A stretch of DNA of 64,000 nt from Meiothermus ruber DSM 1279. Its GTDB lineage: Bacteria > Deinococcota > Deinococci > Deinococcales > Thermaceae. Location: the NCBI RefSeq assembly GCF_000024425.1, contig NC_013946.1:992001-1056000 (forward strand). Direction: 5' to 3'. How positions within the stretch are numbered: the stretch's first letter is position 1; each line of letters opens with the position of its first letter. Both the position numbers and the translations under genes were made by a program. This document shows positions 41,785 through 50,158 of this stretch, one piece after another. The notes beneath the pieces are model-generated. The model saw only the letters and a program-made list of their open reading frames with translations, did no database searches and had not been told where the DNA came from.

Positions 41785-42180
41785 ATGCGTACAAATGGTT
41801 TTACCCTGATTGAGTTGGCCATCGTTATTGTGATCATTGGTGTTCTGGCAGCCGTGGCGGTGCCCCGTTACATCGACATGACCACCCAGGCCCGCCAGGC
41901 CCAACGCGAGGCGACCCTATCCAGTATTCGTTCAGCTTACGCGATTTATCTAGCGCGGAACGGTGGCAATCCGCCCAACTGGACGCAGCTGGTGGCCAAT
42001 CTGGATGCCAACACCCAGTTAAAGTTTAATGGCGGTAGCGCTTACATGGACTACGATAACAACAACGCTGTGGCCACCACTGGCGAACGGGTAGCCCTGC
42101 TTTATAGCAACGACACCTGCACGACGCTGGTTACCAACGCTACGACTCCCATCCGTTGCGTACGCAATGGTATCAACTAA
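41785..42180 (+). CDS. Type IV pilin-like protein, major candidate
   Basis: A 131-residue prepilin. The leader MRTNG is followed by the prepilin peptidase site G-FTLIEL, with Glu at mature position 5 and the hydrophobic alpha-1N helix (AIVIVIIGVLAAVAVPRYI). A pair of cysteines near the C-terminus (SNDTC; IRCVRN) could form the usual disulfide loop. It starts a tight operon of filament genes and may be its most abundant subunit. GAGGTGAG provides the Shine-Dalgarno. The 181 bp upstream are AT-rich, with no convincing -35; TATTAA at 41740-41745 could be a -10. Confidence 0.9.
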   Translation: MRTNGFTLIELAIVIVIIGVLAAVAVPRYIDMTTQARQAQREATLSSIRSAYAIYLARNGGNPPNWTQLVANLDANTQLKFNGGSAYMDYDNNNAVATTGERVALLYSNDTCTTLVTNATTPIRCVRNGIN

Positions 42181-42640
42181 GCCTAGCAAAGGCTATATCC
42201 TGATCAGCCTTGCAGTAGCCCTGGTTTTGCTAGGGCTACTTCTTGTCCCATTGGGTTTGCTCACTTGGCAGAACGCCACACGTAAGACCTCAGAAACCCA
42301 GGCACTACAAGCCCTGTATCTGGCAGAGGGGGGTGCGGAACAGGCTGTTGCCCACATCCGGCTTAGCCCGCTTGTGCCCCTTTTTGCCGCTCAGCCTATT
42401 CTGATCTGCCGCACTTCCAGCTCCTGTACCCCTAGCAGCCCGGATTACGTGGGTCGGTATTGTTTTAGCAGCGGCAGCTTAGGAGGTTTGGCTTGCAGCG
42501 CCACGCGCAGCCTGGCTGGTGGTAAGGTGCGCTGGACGATTTATGCCGTGGGTGAGGAGCGGGGTGGGGTAACCCGGCGGCTGCGCTGGGTGTACAACGC
42601 CACAGATGGGGTGGTCGAACAGAGGGTAGTGGATCCGTGA
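42167..42640 (+). CDS. PilX-like minor filament protein
   Basis: A 157-residue protein with a cytoplasmic start (MVSTKPSKG), a single hydrophobic helix (YILISLAVALVLLGLLLVPLGLL), then QALYLAEGGAEQAVAHIR, the LAEGGAE-type pattern of PilX proteins. It overlaps the pilin by 14 bp. It lacks Glu5 after the leader. Probably an assembly-initiating minor pilin. Confidence 0.8.
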   Translation: MVSTKPSKGYILISLAVALVLLGLLLVPLGLLTWQNATRKTSETQALQALYLAEGGAEQAVAHIRLSPLVPLFAAQPILICRTSSSCTPSSPDYVGRYCFSSGSLGGLACSATRSLAGGKVRWTIYAVGEERGGVTRRLRWVYNATDGVVEQRVVDP

Positions 42641-42966
42641 ACTCTCGAGGATTCAATCTGTTGGAGGTGGTGGTGGCCCTGCTGCTGATGGGCGTGGCTG
42701 CTACGGGGGTGCTGGCTGTGTCGCAGGTTTTGCAGAGCAGCCAGGAGCCGGATCTGCAAACCGGGGCCGCATTAGAGACCCTTCTGGAGGCCTCCCCGGC
42801 AACCATTGCGGCCTGTCCCAACCATACCTCCATTCTTCTAGGTAACCATACGTTTTCCGTCTGCCGCGAAAGTATTGTGCAGAACGGATTGGGGTACACT
42901 CGTATGGTAACCACCCTGCGGTCGGGGCCGTACCATCTGACCCGGATTCGTGTGACCAACCCCTAG
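42637..42966 (+). CDS. PilV-like minor pseudopilin
   Basis: A 109-residue prepilin with leader MNSRG and processing site G-FNLLEV (Glu at +5), followed by the helix VVALLLMGVAATGVLAVSQ. Short for a pilin; three cysteines are visible. It overlaps the previous stop by 4 bp. PilV-type proteins form part of the initiation complex at filament tips. Confidence 0.82.
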   Translation: MNSRGFNLLEVVVALLLMGVAATGVLAVSQVLQSSQEPDLQTGAALETLLEASPATIAACPNHTSILLGNHTFSVCRESIVQNGLGYTRMVTTLRSGPYHLTRIRVTNP

Positions 42967-42977
42967 AATGAGGCTAT

Positions 42978-43466
42978 ATGCGCCTGATTGAACTGGCAGT
43001 GGTACTGGCTCTAGCCGGATTTTTGGCTCTGGCAGCTAGTGCTCTGCTGTTTTATGGCAGCGAGGCTTCTAGAGAGGCCCGTTTGCGCTTGGGCGCCGAG
43101 ATAGCCTACGATGAACTCCGGGCTCGGCTGGGACGCGATATGCGTGAGGCGTTGCAGATTAGTAGCCTTGTGGCCAGTGAATTACGTCTTGTCGTGGCTG
43201 GAGGATGTGTTGTGTACCGGCTCCAGAGCGGCCAGCTTTTTCGTCAGGCCTGGGTGGGTGGCTGTGCGGTTGTATCGGGGGTGCCGGTGCGCCTTCTGGA
43301 AGATACCAGCCTCCCTTTGGCGCGTTTCTGTAGTGACCCTGCATTGCGCCGGATGGGTCTGTTTGATGTTTGCCCCTCGAACTGGAACTCTGTTGGGGGA
43401 GGGCTGACCCTGCGCCAGAATAATCAAGATCAGGTTTTTGCGCCTCCGGTGGTCTCGCTTCGTTGA
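42978..43466 (+). CDS. PilW-like pseudopilin lacking a leader peptide
   Basis: A 162-residue protein beginning MRLIELAVVLALAGFLALAA. The residues match a mature pilin numbered from 1: Leu3, Ile4, Glu5, Leu6, with Met in place of the usual Phe and no leader or Gly before it. An upstream in-frame TGA (42969-42971) excludes a longer N-terminus in this frame. Later sequence carries four cysteines. It follows the PilV-like gene by 11 bp. If the start is correct, the protein would bypass prepilin peptidase. Confidence 0.75.
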   Translation: MRLIELAVVLALAGFLALAASALLFYGSEASREARLRLGAEIAYDELRARLGRDMREALQISSLVASELRLVVAGGCVVYRLQSGQLFRQAWVGGCAVVSGVPVRLLEDTSLPLARFCSDPALRRMGLFDVCPSNWNSVGGGLTLRQNNQDQVFAPPVVSLR

Positions 43467-43468
43467 TT

Positions 43469-44644
43469 ATGCGCCTGGCTTTCCTTACCCGCGAGCACCT
43501 GTTGGTATGGGATAAGCGTCGGCTATCTCGCTTCATCCTGGATGGCCTCCTGGATGGCGAGGGACGTTTCCAATTGCACAAGCTTCCGTTGCTGCTGAAA
43601 GCCGCACGCAATCTGGATTACTTAGCCGTGGGGCCAGAGTTGGCTTTGTTGCGCACTGGATTGTTTCCCAATCTACCAGGTTTCCCCCTGGACGAGGCGG
43701 TGCTGGCGGAGGCTGAGCGCAGCCCTCTGTTGGAGGGACAGTCGTTAACGGTTGCACACCTACCACTGGGTTTTGAAGAGCGTAAAACCCGGCTGCTGTA
43801 TGCAGCCATGCCCGAGAAGGTTACCGAGCTGTTGAGTCGCAGTCTACGACTAAAGGCTCTGGAACCTCTTCCACTTTTTTTCTGGCGGCATATACGCAGC
43901 CTGAGTAAAGCGCGCCGCTTCCTCGTTTTAGAGAACCTGAGCCATACCATTGCTTATTTCGAAGATGGTGGGTTGGTAGGTTTTCGTTATTTAAGCTTGC
44001 CTGCTGATCAAGCCTCCCCGGCCCTTGCCGATGAGGTGGTGCGGTCTATAGGGCTGTTTGGAGGTGTTGGAGCGATAGAAGAAGCCTGGCTGGTGGGTCT
44101 GCCGGAGGCCTTCGATCCCCCGCCGGGCCTACCGGTGGAGCAGGTATATCGCCTGGATAAGATCATGCCGGAGTACGCTCTGACTGGAGAACCCTATCTG
44201 AACCTGAGGCATAGGCCGCAGCGCATTGGGGAGGGTTTGTCACGGCAGGTACAGGTTATTTTGCTGGCAAGCGCGGTTGTTGCCACCATGGGTTTGCTGG
44301 CCCATACCTATTTACAAACCAATGTGCAACGACTAGAACGGCTGTATAACCAGCTTAAGTCTGAGCAGGCAGTGGTGGCTGTGCCGAAAACCGAAACGCC
44401 CCAGGGGGTGGGCCTGGAGGGTCTGCTCAGTAGCATATCGGCGCGCCCGGATCGCCTTTGGTTTACACGTTTTGAGGCCAGCCGCGAACAGATGCGCTTG
44501 CAAGGAGAGGCCATGAACCCCTATGCCCCCCTCGAGCTGGCCCAGGCCCTGGGTGCCCGGCTGGTGCTCCTAGAGGAAAAGGGGGGGGCTCGAGCTGGTC
44601 TTTACACCTGGGAGGTGCAACTTGGAGAAACTCAAGCTCGGTGA
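43469..44644 (+). CDS. GspL-like (PilM-PilN fusion-like) assembly platform protein
   Basis: A 391-residue protein. The N-terminal 260 residues are cytoplasmic and compatible with an actin-like PilM/GspL fold (LDYLAVGPELALLRTG; HTIAYFEDGGLVGF). One transmembrane helix follows (VILLASAVVATMGLLAHTYL), then a periplasmic PilN-like domain with coiled coil (VQRLERLYNQLKSEQ). The arrangement matches T2SS GspL, which links the ATPase to the platform. ATG 43469 is favoured over TTG 43463; it overlaps nothing. It overlaps the ATPase gene start by 23 bp. Confidence 0.72.
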   Translation: MRLAFLTREHLLVWDKRRLSRFILDGLLDGEGRFQLHKLPLLLKAARNLDYLAVGPELALLRTGLFPNLPGFPLDEAVLAEAERSPLLEGQSLTVAHLPLGFEERKTRLLYAAMPEKVTELLSRSLRLKALEPLPLFFWRHIRSLSKARRFLVLENLSHTIAYFEDGGLVGFRYLSLPADQASPALADEVVRSIGLFGGVGAIEEAWLVGLPEAFDPPPGLPVEQVYRLDKIMPEYALTGEPYLNLRHRPQRIGEGLSRQVQVILLASAVVATMGLLAHTYLQTNVQRLERLYNQLKSEQAVVAVPKTETPQGVGLEGLLSSISARPDRLWFTRFEASREQMRLQGEAMNPYAPLELAQALGARLVLLEEKGGARAGLYTWEVQLGETQAR

Positions 44645-46265
44645 GCTGCTGGTTAGGCTGGGAAAGCTCACGCCAGAGCAGCTTTCCATGGCCCTGGAGG
44701 AGCAGCAAAGGCGGCAGGAACCATTGGGGCAGGTGTTGCTCCAGAAGGGCTGGATACGCGAATCCGAGCTGTACCAGGTTTTGGCTGATCAACAGCGAGC
44801 GCCGTTGATTAGCCTTGAGGCGGTCGAAATACAGCCGGAAGCCCTAAACCTTCTGGATCGGCGTTTTGCTCGTGAGAAGCAGGTGCTGCCTCTGCGCCTG
44901 GATGGGGCTCGCCTACACGTGGCGATGGCCCACCCTGCCGACCTGGCTTTGCTGGATGAGCTGCGCTTTCGTACCGGTAAGGAGATCGTGCCTTACCTAG
45001 CCTCTGACCGGGAAATTTTGCAGACACTGGACGATTTGTTGCAACCCCAGCAGTCCCTCGGTGCCGTGCAAATGGAGGCTCGACCAGGCCCCGATCTGAC
45101 CATCGAGCAAGCGCCCGCGATCGAGCTGGCCGATGAGCTGGTGCGCAAGGCCCTGGGTGCGCGGGCCAGTGATTTGCACTTAGAGCCCCAGGAAAGCTAT
45201 GTCCGGGTGCGTATCCGGGTGGACGGGGTTTTGCAGGAGATTCACAGGCTGGATAAGGGGTTGGAGGCCCCCCTGGTGGCCCGCTTCAAGGTGCTGGCTG
45301 GTATGGATATTGCAGAAAAGCGGCGGCCGCAGGATGGGCACTTTACCTACACCTTCGGCAATCGCCGCCATGAACTGCGCATAGCCAGCGTGGGCACACT
45401 TTTTGGCGAACGTCTGACGGTGCGCATTATCTACCCCGATGCGGTGCGGCGGGGGTTGGCCGATCTGGGGATGCTACCGGAGGATCTGAAGCGCTTTGAA
45501 GGGCTGCTGCGTTCCACCAGCGGTATTCTGCTGGTGACCGGCCCCACCGGCAGCGGCAAGACCACCACCCTCTACGCCGCTATGCAGCACCTGTACACTT
45601 CGGAGAAGTGTTTTCTGACCATTGAAGATCCGGTCGAGGTGCCCCTCGAGGGAATCAGCCAGATTCCTGTACAACCCAAGATCGATCTGGATTTTGGTGA
45701 AGCACTGCGTTCGGTGCTGCGGCAGGATCCGGATGTTATCTTGGTGGGAGAAATTCGCGACCGCACAACCATTGACACGGCACTGCGAGCGGCCCTTACC
45801 GGGCACCTGGTGCTGGCTACCTTGCACGCCAACGATGCCCTGTCCACCCCCATCCGGCTGCTCGAGATGGGGGCTGAGCCTTATTTGGTGGGTGCAACCT
45901 TACTGGGAGTGGTGGCACAGCGATTGGTTCGCCAGGTCTGTCCCCAGTGTGCTGAGGCCTGCCCGACTCCTACTGAGGCCCGCTTGCTTTGGGGCGAGGC
46001 TGCGCCGGTGCATGAATATCGAGGCCAAGGTTGTGCCTATTGTCGCGGCACTGGGTTTTCTGGTCGGATGGGACTTTACGAGATCTATAGCCTGGATCAG
46101 GAAGCACGCCACCTGATTGCCTCGGGGGGATCGCTGGCCGAGCTACAGGCGCGGGCAGCCAGCAGCCAGCATAAAGACCTTTGGGCCAAGGCGCTGGTGG
46201 CGGTGCGCGATGGGCGCACCACCACCTCCGAGGTTTTGCGAGCCCTGGGCTGGCGGGAGGTGTGA
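44622..46265 (+). CDS. Type IV filament assembly ATPase (GspE/PilB type) with one MshEN domain
   Basis: A 547-residue hexameric secretion ATPase. Residues 1-60 fit the c-di-GMP-binding MshEN motif: LGELLVRLGKLTPEQLSMAL, then QEPLGQVLLQKGWIRESELY. The core has Walker A TGPTGSGKTTT, the Asp box near DPDVILVGEIRD, the His box LATLHANDA, and a zinc motif with CPQC and CAYC near the C-terminus. It powers filament extension. The start TTG 44622 is placed by GGAGGTG. The Thermus competence ATPase PilF has three such N-terminal domains; this one has a single copy. Confidence 0.92.
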   Translation: MEKLKLGELLVRLGKLTPEQLSMALEEQQRRQEPLGQVLLQKGWIRESELYQVLADQQRAPLISLEAVEIQPEALNLLDRRFAREKQVLPLRLDGARLHVAMAHPADLALLDELRFRTGKEIVPYLASDREILQTLDDLLQPQQSLGAVQMEARPGPDLTIEQAPAIELADELVRKALGARASDLHLEPQESYVRVRIRVDGVLQEIHRLDKGLEAPLVARFKVLAGMDIAEKRRPQDGHFTYTFGNRRHELRIASVGTLFGERLTVRIIYPDAVRRGLADLGMLPEDLKRFEGLLRSTSGILLVTGPTGSGKTTTLYAAMQHLYTSEKCFLTIEDPVEVPLEGISQIPVQPKIDLDFGEALRSVLRQDPDVILVGEIRDRTTIDTALRAALTGHLVLATLHANDALSTPIRLLEMGAEPYLVGATLLGVVAQRLVRQVCPQCAEACPTPTEARLLWGEAAPVHEYRGQGCAYCRGTGFSGRMGLYEIYSLDQEARHLIASGGSLAELQARAASSQHKDLWAKALVAVRDGRTTTSEVLRALGWREV

Positions 46266-47465
46266 ATGGGTCTGCGCTTCACCTACGAGGCCACCGATGC
46301 CGAGGGTAGAGAGATCTACCGGGGGGTTGTGGAAGCCGCTTCTTTGCGGGAGGCCCGCACGCGGATACGGGCTATGGGGCTTTTTCCACTGCGCCTTACA
46401 CAGGCTCCCCAACGACCTTTGCGCAAGGTGCCGTTGCCAGAGCTGGTTATTCTGACCGAACAGCTCGCCACAATGGTGCGGGCCGGGGTGCCGCTTGTGC
46501 AGGCCTTGCACACCCTGAGCCTGCAAGCGGGTAGCCCTTCCTTGCGCGAGGCTCTGCGAGGGCTGCGGGAACGGATTGAGGCCGGGCAGGGATTGGCCCG
46601 TGCCATGGAGGACTATCCTCAGGTGTTTCCACCCTTGATGCGCCACCTGGTGGCGGCGGGGGAGTTGGGCGGTAGCCTGGAGGTAGTGCTGCAACGCCTG
46701 GCGGAGTATCTCGACAAAAGCTATGAACTGCAAGAGAAAACCCGCACCGCTTTGTTTTATCCCTGTTTTGTGCTGGGGGTGCTGGGGGTGGTGGTGGCGG
46801 TGCTGCTGGTGTTTGTGATCCCAGTTTTTGCTCAGCTATACCGCGAAACAGGGGTGGCGCTGCCTGGGCCTACCCAGTTTCTACTCAGCAGTTCAGCCTT
46901 TTTTCGCCAGAACGGCTGGTGGTTGTTATTGATTAGCCTGCTGCTAGGATACGGGCTGAGGTTGTACTGGCGCACCCCGGGGGGGGCGGTGCAGATGGAT
47001 GGCTGGTTGTTGCGCATACCCCTAATGGGTTCAATTCTGCTCAAGGCTGGACTGGCCCGCTTTGCCCGTACCCTGGCTACCCTATACGCTGGAGGGATTC
47101 GGATTACCGAGGCCCTCGAGGCAAGCCGTAAAGTGGTGGGCAACGCCGCCCTGGCGGAGTCTATTCTCCGGGTAGAGCAATCCGTGCAGCGCGGGGAAGC
47201 CTTGGCTACCGGACTGGCCCGTGAGCCCCTTTTCCTCCCTCTTTTTGTCAGAATGGTTTTGGTGGGGGAGGAGGCAGGGCGGCTCGAGGGGATGCTCAAC
47301 GAAATTGCTTTTCACCTCGAGCGAGAGGTGGACTATAGCCTCAAGCGGCTTTCCAGCAGCATTGAGCCGGTGCTAACCCTCATCCTTGGGGGGGTGGTCT
47401 TGGTGGTAGCTTTAGCCCTGTACCTTCCACTATTTGATCTATCTCGTGTAATCAGAATGCGATGA
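46266..47465 (+). CDS. Platform membrane protein (GspF/PilC type)
   Basis: A 399-residue inner-membrane protein with two repeated F domains (VILTEQLATMVRAGVPLVQAL and LARFARTLATLYAGGIRITEAL) and three long hydrophobic helices. It couples ATPase rotation to pilin insertion. The ATG directly follows the ATPase stop (GTGTGAATG). No frameshift or oddity. Confidence 0.93.
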   Translation: MGLRFTYEATDAEGREIYRGVVEAASLREARTRIRAMGLFPLRLTQAPQRPLRKVPLPELVILTEQLATMVRAGVPLVQALHTLSLQAGSPSLREALRGLRERIEAGQGLARAMEDYPQVFPPLMRHLVAAGELGGSLEVVLQRLAEYLDKSYELQEKTRTALFYPCFVLGVLGVVVAVLLVFVIPVFAQLYRETGVALPGPTQFLLSSSAFFRQNGWWLLLISLLLGYGLRLYWRTPGGAVQMDGWLLRIPLMGSILLKAGLARFARTLATLYAGGIRITEALEASRKVVGNAALAESILRVEQSVQRGEALATGLAREPLFLPLFVRMVLVGEEAGRLEGMLNEIAFHLEREVDYSLKRLSSSIEPVLTLILGGVVLVVALALYLPLFDLSRVIRMR

Positions 47466-47893
47466 GAACGAGCTTGCTCTGGCTATTTCCTGGCCTGCTT
47501 TTGGGGCTAATCTTGCTGTGGTTGCAAGGCAGCTATGAGCGGATGCGCGTCTTGCAGATGCAGGTAAGCCAGCTTCAACGTGAGCTGGACACCTTTACAC
47601 CACCCCAGGCTGCAAGCAGGCCGCCTGTTAAGCCAGAGGCCTTACCCCAGGTTTACACCTGGTTGGTGCGCCAGGCAGAGCAGCAAGGCCTACGGTTGGT
47701 GCGTCTGGAGCCCCAGGATGCTATGGCTCGACTGGTGCTGGAAGGGGGCTTTGCCTCCGTGTTCCAATTTTTGAAAAGCATGGAGCGCCCCCCGTTTGCC
47801 CTGTGGGTAGAGCGGTATAGCCTTATTCCTACGGTGCAATCGGCGCAGGAGTTGCAGCTGGAAATTCTGGTTGGGGTGGAGATACAGAGGTAA
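47462..47893 (+). CDS. GspM/PilO-like assembly protein
   Basis: A 143-residue bitopic protein: an N-terminal TM helix (LLWLFPGLLLGLILLWLQG), a coiled coil (RVLQMQVSQLQRELDTF), a Pro-rich link and a small alpha-beta domain (YTWLVRQAEQQGLRLVRL). This is the PilO/GspM architecture that partners GspL. It overlaps the GspF-like stop by 4 bp and ends the operon. Confidence 0.75.
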   Translation: MRTSLLWLFPGLLLGLILLWLQGSYERMRVLQMQVSQLQRELDTFTPPQAASRPPVKPEALPQVYTWLVRQAEQQGLRLVRLEPQDAMARLVLEGGFASVFQFLKSMERPPFALWVERYSLIPTVQSAQELQLEILVGVEIQR

Positions 47894-47985
47894 CGCTAAA
47901 GTTCAGAGTAGGTCGATTTGCTCTGGGAAAATAACTTGCTGGTAAACGCAAACCCCTGGTGGGCCCGGCCTGTATGAATGGCCTA

Positions 47986-48030
47986 GCACATTCGATGGTA
48001 TCGTTGAGGCTTGATATTACCGGAATGTGC
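47986..48030. repeat. Possible diverged copy of hairpin A
   Basis: An imperfect stem-loop: GCACATTC-GATGGTATC at 47986-48002 pairs with GATATTACCGGAATGTGC. The left arm resembles GCATTTCGGTAGTATCGTT of the 11.4 and 19.1 kb repeats, and GATACTGTC lies nearby. It could be a decayed relative, or the terminator of the filament operon (93 bp past the last stop). Confidence 0.3.
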
Positions 48031-48082
48031 ATTATGCGCTGATACTGTCGAAACAGCTTACCCGGCGAGTTGTTGCACATGA

Positions 48083-48122
48083 AGCAATAAATATTGCTCA
48101 TAGGTCAAATGAATGTTAAACT
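48083..48122 (+). promoter_or_regulatory. Promoter and overlapping palindromic operator of the amino acid operon
   Basis: TTGCTC (48094-48099), a 17-bp spacer and TAAACT (48117-48122) form a plausible promoter. The perfect palindrome AGCAATA-AA-TATTGCT (48083-48098) covers the -35 element, as expected of a repressor site. The XRE-cupin protein encoded in the operon is the obvious candidate, but this is inference. GGAGG precedes the first gene. Confidence 0.5.
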
Positions 48123-48168
48123 GCTCCCACCGTCATTGCCGTGATGCGGTGTGAGTTAGGAGGAAACT

Positions 48169-48912
48169 ATGCGCAAAGGGATCGTTGTGATGGTCTTGGT
48201 GGGGCTGTTGGGGGTTTCGGGTGCCCTGGCCCAGAGCTGTCTGGCTAATGTGAGGGCCAACGGTTTGACCGTGGGTACCAGCCCCGACTACCCGCCGTTT
48301 GAATCGCTCGATAAGAACAATAAAATCATCGGCTTTGATGTGGATCTGCTAAACCTCATCGGGGCTGAGCTGGGCGTTAAGGTCAACTTCATTGGGCAGA
48401 GCTTTGATGGTCTAATCCCTGCGCTGCTCACCAAAAAAATCGACCTGATTGCCGCCGGGCTGACCATTACCGAGGAGCGCAAGAAGTCGGTGGATTTCAC
48501 CCGGCCCTATATCTCCGGCCCCAACGTGATCATCACCCGCAAGGAGACCACCGGGATCAGCAAGCTCGAGGATCTCGCCGGTAAGAAAGTGGCGGTACAG
48601 ATCGGTAGCGCCCAGGAGAAAATCGCCAGCGGCGTGAAGGGGGCCGAGGTCAAGTCCTACAACCTCTACACCGACGCGGCCCTGGCCGTGAACACCCGCC
48701 AGGCCGACGCGCTCATCGTGCACCGCTTTGTCGGCCGGGCCTTTCTCAAGCAGTACCCCGACCTCAAGATCGTGGCTGAGCTCAACCAGGTGGACACCGG
48801 GCTGGCCCTGCGCAAAGAGTGCAGCGATCTGCGTCGGGCCATTGACGCGGCCATCGAGAAGCTGGAGAAGAACGGCAAGATGGACGAGCTGGCGGCCAAG
48901 TGGTTCAAGTAA
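48169..48912 (+). CDS. Polar amino acid ABC transporter substrate-binding protein
   Basis: A 247-residue exported binding protein: a signal peptide ending SGALA, then the family-3 solute-binding fold with VGTSPDYPPFESLDKN, IIGFDVDLLNLIG and LIAAGLTITEERKKSVDFTRPYI. The closest types bind Lys/Arg/His or Gln, and the ureohydrolase in the operon makes a guanidino compound or arginine plausible. It is the first gene of the operon and has GGAGG at the right distance. The ligand is inferred only. Confidence 0.9.
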   Translation: MRKGIVVMVLVGLLGVSGALAQSCLANVRANGLTVGTSPDYPPFESLDKNNKIIGFDVDLLNLIGAELGVKVNFIGQSFDGLIPALLTKKIDLIAAGLTITEERKKSVDFTRPYISGPNVIITRKETTGISKLEDLAGKKVAVQIGSAQEKIASGVKGAEVKSYNLYTDAALAVNTRQADALIVHRFVGRAFLKQYPDLKIVAELNQVDTGLALRKECSDLRRAIDAAIEKLEKNGKMDELAAKWFK

Positions 48913-48934
48913 ACCCTAGTTTGCGCCCTGCCTT

Positions 48935-49585
48935 ATGGATTTTGGTCTGATCCGCGAAAGCCTGCCGTTCTTGCTCCAGGGGGCCTGGGTGACGCTGCGC
49001 ATCACCGCCCTCTCGCTGGTGTTTGGCATTCTCCTGGGCACCCTGGTGGCGCTGGCCCGCATGTCCCCGCTGCGCTGGCTTTCGGGGCTGACCCTGGGCT
49101 ACATCGAGCTGCTGCGCGGCACCCCGTTGCTGGTGCAAATTTTCCTGATTTTCTTCGGGATTCCCCAGCTTACCCAGCAGCAGATCAACGAGTTTGCGGC
49201 CGGGGTGATTGCCTTCAGCATCAACTCCAGTGCCTACGTGGCCGAAATCCTGCGCGCGGGGATCCAGAGCATCCCCAAGGGGCAGCGGGAGGCGGCGCTT
49301 TCCCTGGGCTTCAGCCCCACCCAAACCCTGCGCTACATCATCCTGCCCCAGGCCTTTACCCGGGTGATTCCCCCGCTGGTCAACGAGGGCATCACCCTGC
49401 TCAAAAACTCCTCGCTGCTCTCGGCGATTGCGGTGGTGGAGCTGACCCGTGCCGGCCAGCTCATCTCGGCCCGTACCTTCAAACCCTTTGAGATGTACCT
49501 GGCGGTCTCGCTGATCTACCTGACTATGACCCTGGTGCTGAGCTTTGTGGCGCGGCGGCTCGAGCGCCGCTGGCAGGTTCGTTAA
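48935..49585 (+). CDS. Polar amino acid ABC transporter permease
   Basis: A 216-residue permease of the HisM/GlnP type: five hydrophobic helices, an N-terminal LLQGAWVTLRITALSL helix and the EAA loop EAALSLGFSPTQTLRYIILPQA. One subunit probably homodimerises. It lies 22 bp after the binding protein gene and ends 1 bp before the regulator gene. Confidence 0.93.
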   Translation: MDFGLIRESLPFLLQGAWVTLRITALSLVFGILLGTLVALARMSPLRWLSGLTLGYIELLRGTPLLVQIFLIFFGIPQLTQQQINEFAAGVIAFSINSSAYVAEILRAGIQSIPKGQREAALSLGFSPTQTLRYIILPQAFTRVIPPLVNEGITLLKNSSLLSAIAVVELTRAGQLISARTFKPFEMYLAVSLIYLTMTLVLSFVARRLERRWQVR

Positions 49586-49586
49586 G

Positions 49587-50147
49587 ATGCCCCGCACCGA
49601 CCCTTCGCCTTCTGTGCCCATCGGCCCGCGGCTGCGAGCGGCCCGCCTGGCTAAGGGCCTCACCCTGGAGCAGGTGGCCCAGCGCAGCGGGCTGGACAAA
49701 TCCTTTATCAGCCGCCTCGAGCGCAACGCCACCGCCGCCTCGGTGGCCTCGCTCCTGAAGGTCTGCGCGGCGCTGGACATCCAGCCGGGGTCGCTTTTCG
49801 ACCCCCCCAGCACCAACCTGGTGCGCTCTGGAGAGGCCCCCAGCGCCCACTTTGGTGGCTGGGGGGTGCGCGACTTCATCCTCTCGCGGGGCCTCCGTGG
49901 GGAGCTGATGCTTCTGCGCACCGAGATCGAGCCGGGGGGGCATGGCGGCAAGGAGCCCTACAGCTTTCCCAGCGACACCGACGTGGTCACGGTGCTGGAG
50001 GGCAGCCTGGAGTTCACCATTGGCGAGACCCGCTACACCTTATACCCGGGCGATAGCCTGACCTTTTCCGGGAAGGAGCCCCACACCTGGCGCAACCCGG
50101 GCAAAAGCCGGGCGGTGGTGCTGTGGGTGCTGAGCCCGGCCCCTTAG
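49587..50147 (+). CDS. XRE-family regulator with C-terminal cupin
   Basis: A 186-residue cytoplasmic regulator. The helix-turn-helix lies at about residues 14-65 (GLTLEQVAQRSGLDKSFISRLE), and a cupin barrel at about 110-180 (TVLEGSLEFTIGETRYTLYPGDSLTFS) could bind the effector. This design is common for regulators of amine, amino acid and polyamine uptake. It is cotranscribed with the transport genes, suggesting feedback control on the palindrome near 48083. ATG 49587 begins right after the permease stop. Confidence 0.88.
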   Translation: MPRTDPSPSVPIGPRLRAARLAKGLTLEQVAQRSGLDKSFISRLERNATAASVASLLKVCAALDIQPGSLFDPPSTNLVRSGEAPSAHFGGWGVRDFILSRGLRGELMLLRTEIEPGGHGGKEPYSFPSDTDVVTVLEGSLEFTIGETRYTLYPGDSLTFSGKEPHTWRNPGKSRAVVLWVLSPAP

Positions 50148-50158
50148 CGGAGGAAAAC

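Noticed and set aside
41785-47893. A type II secretion system
   Set aside because: No secretin, no GspC and no GspG-type calcium site are visible; GspL/M-like parts also occur in type IV filaments, so the neutral term filament operon is used.
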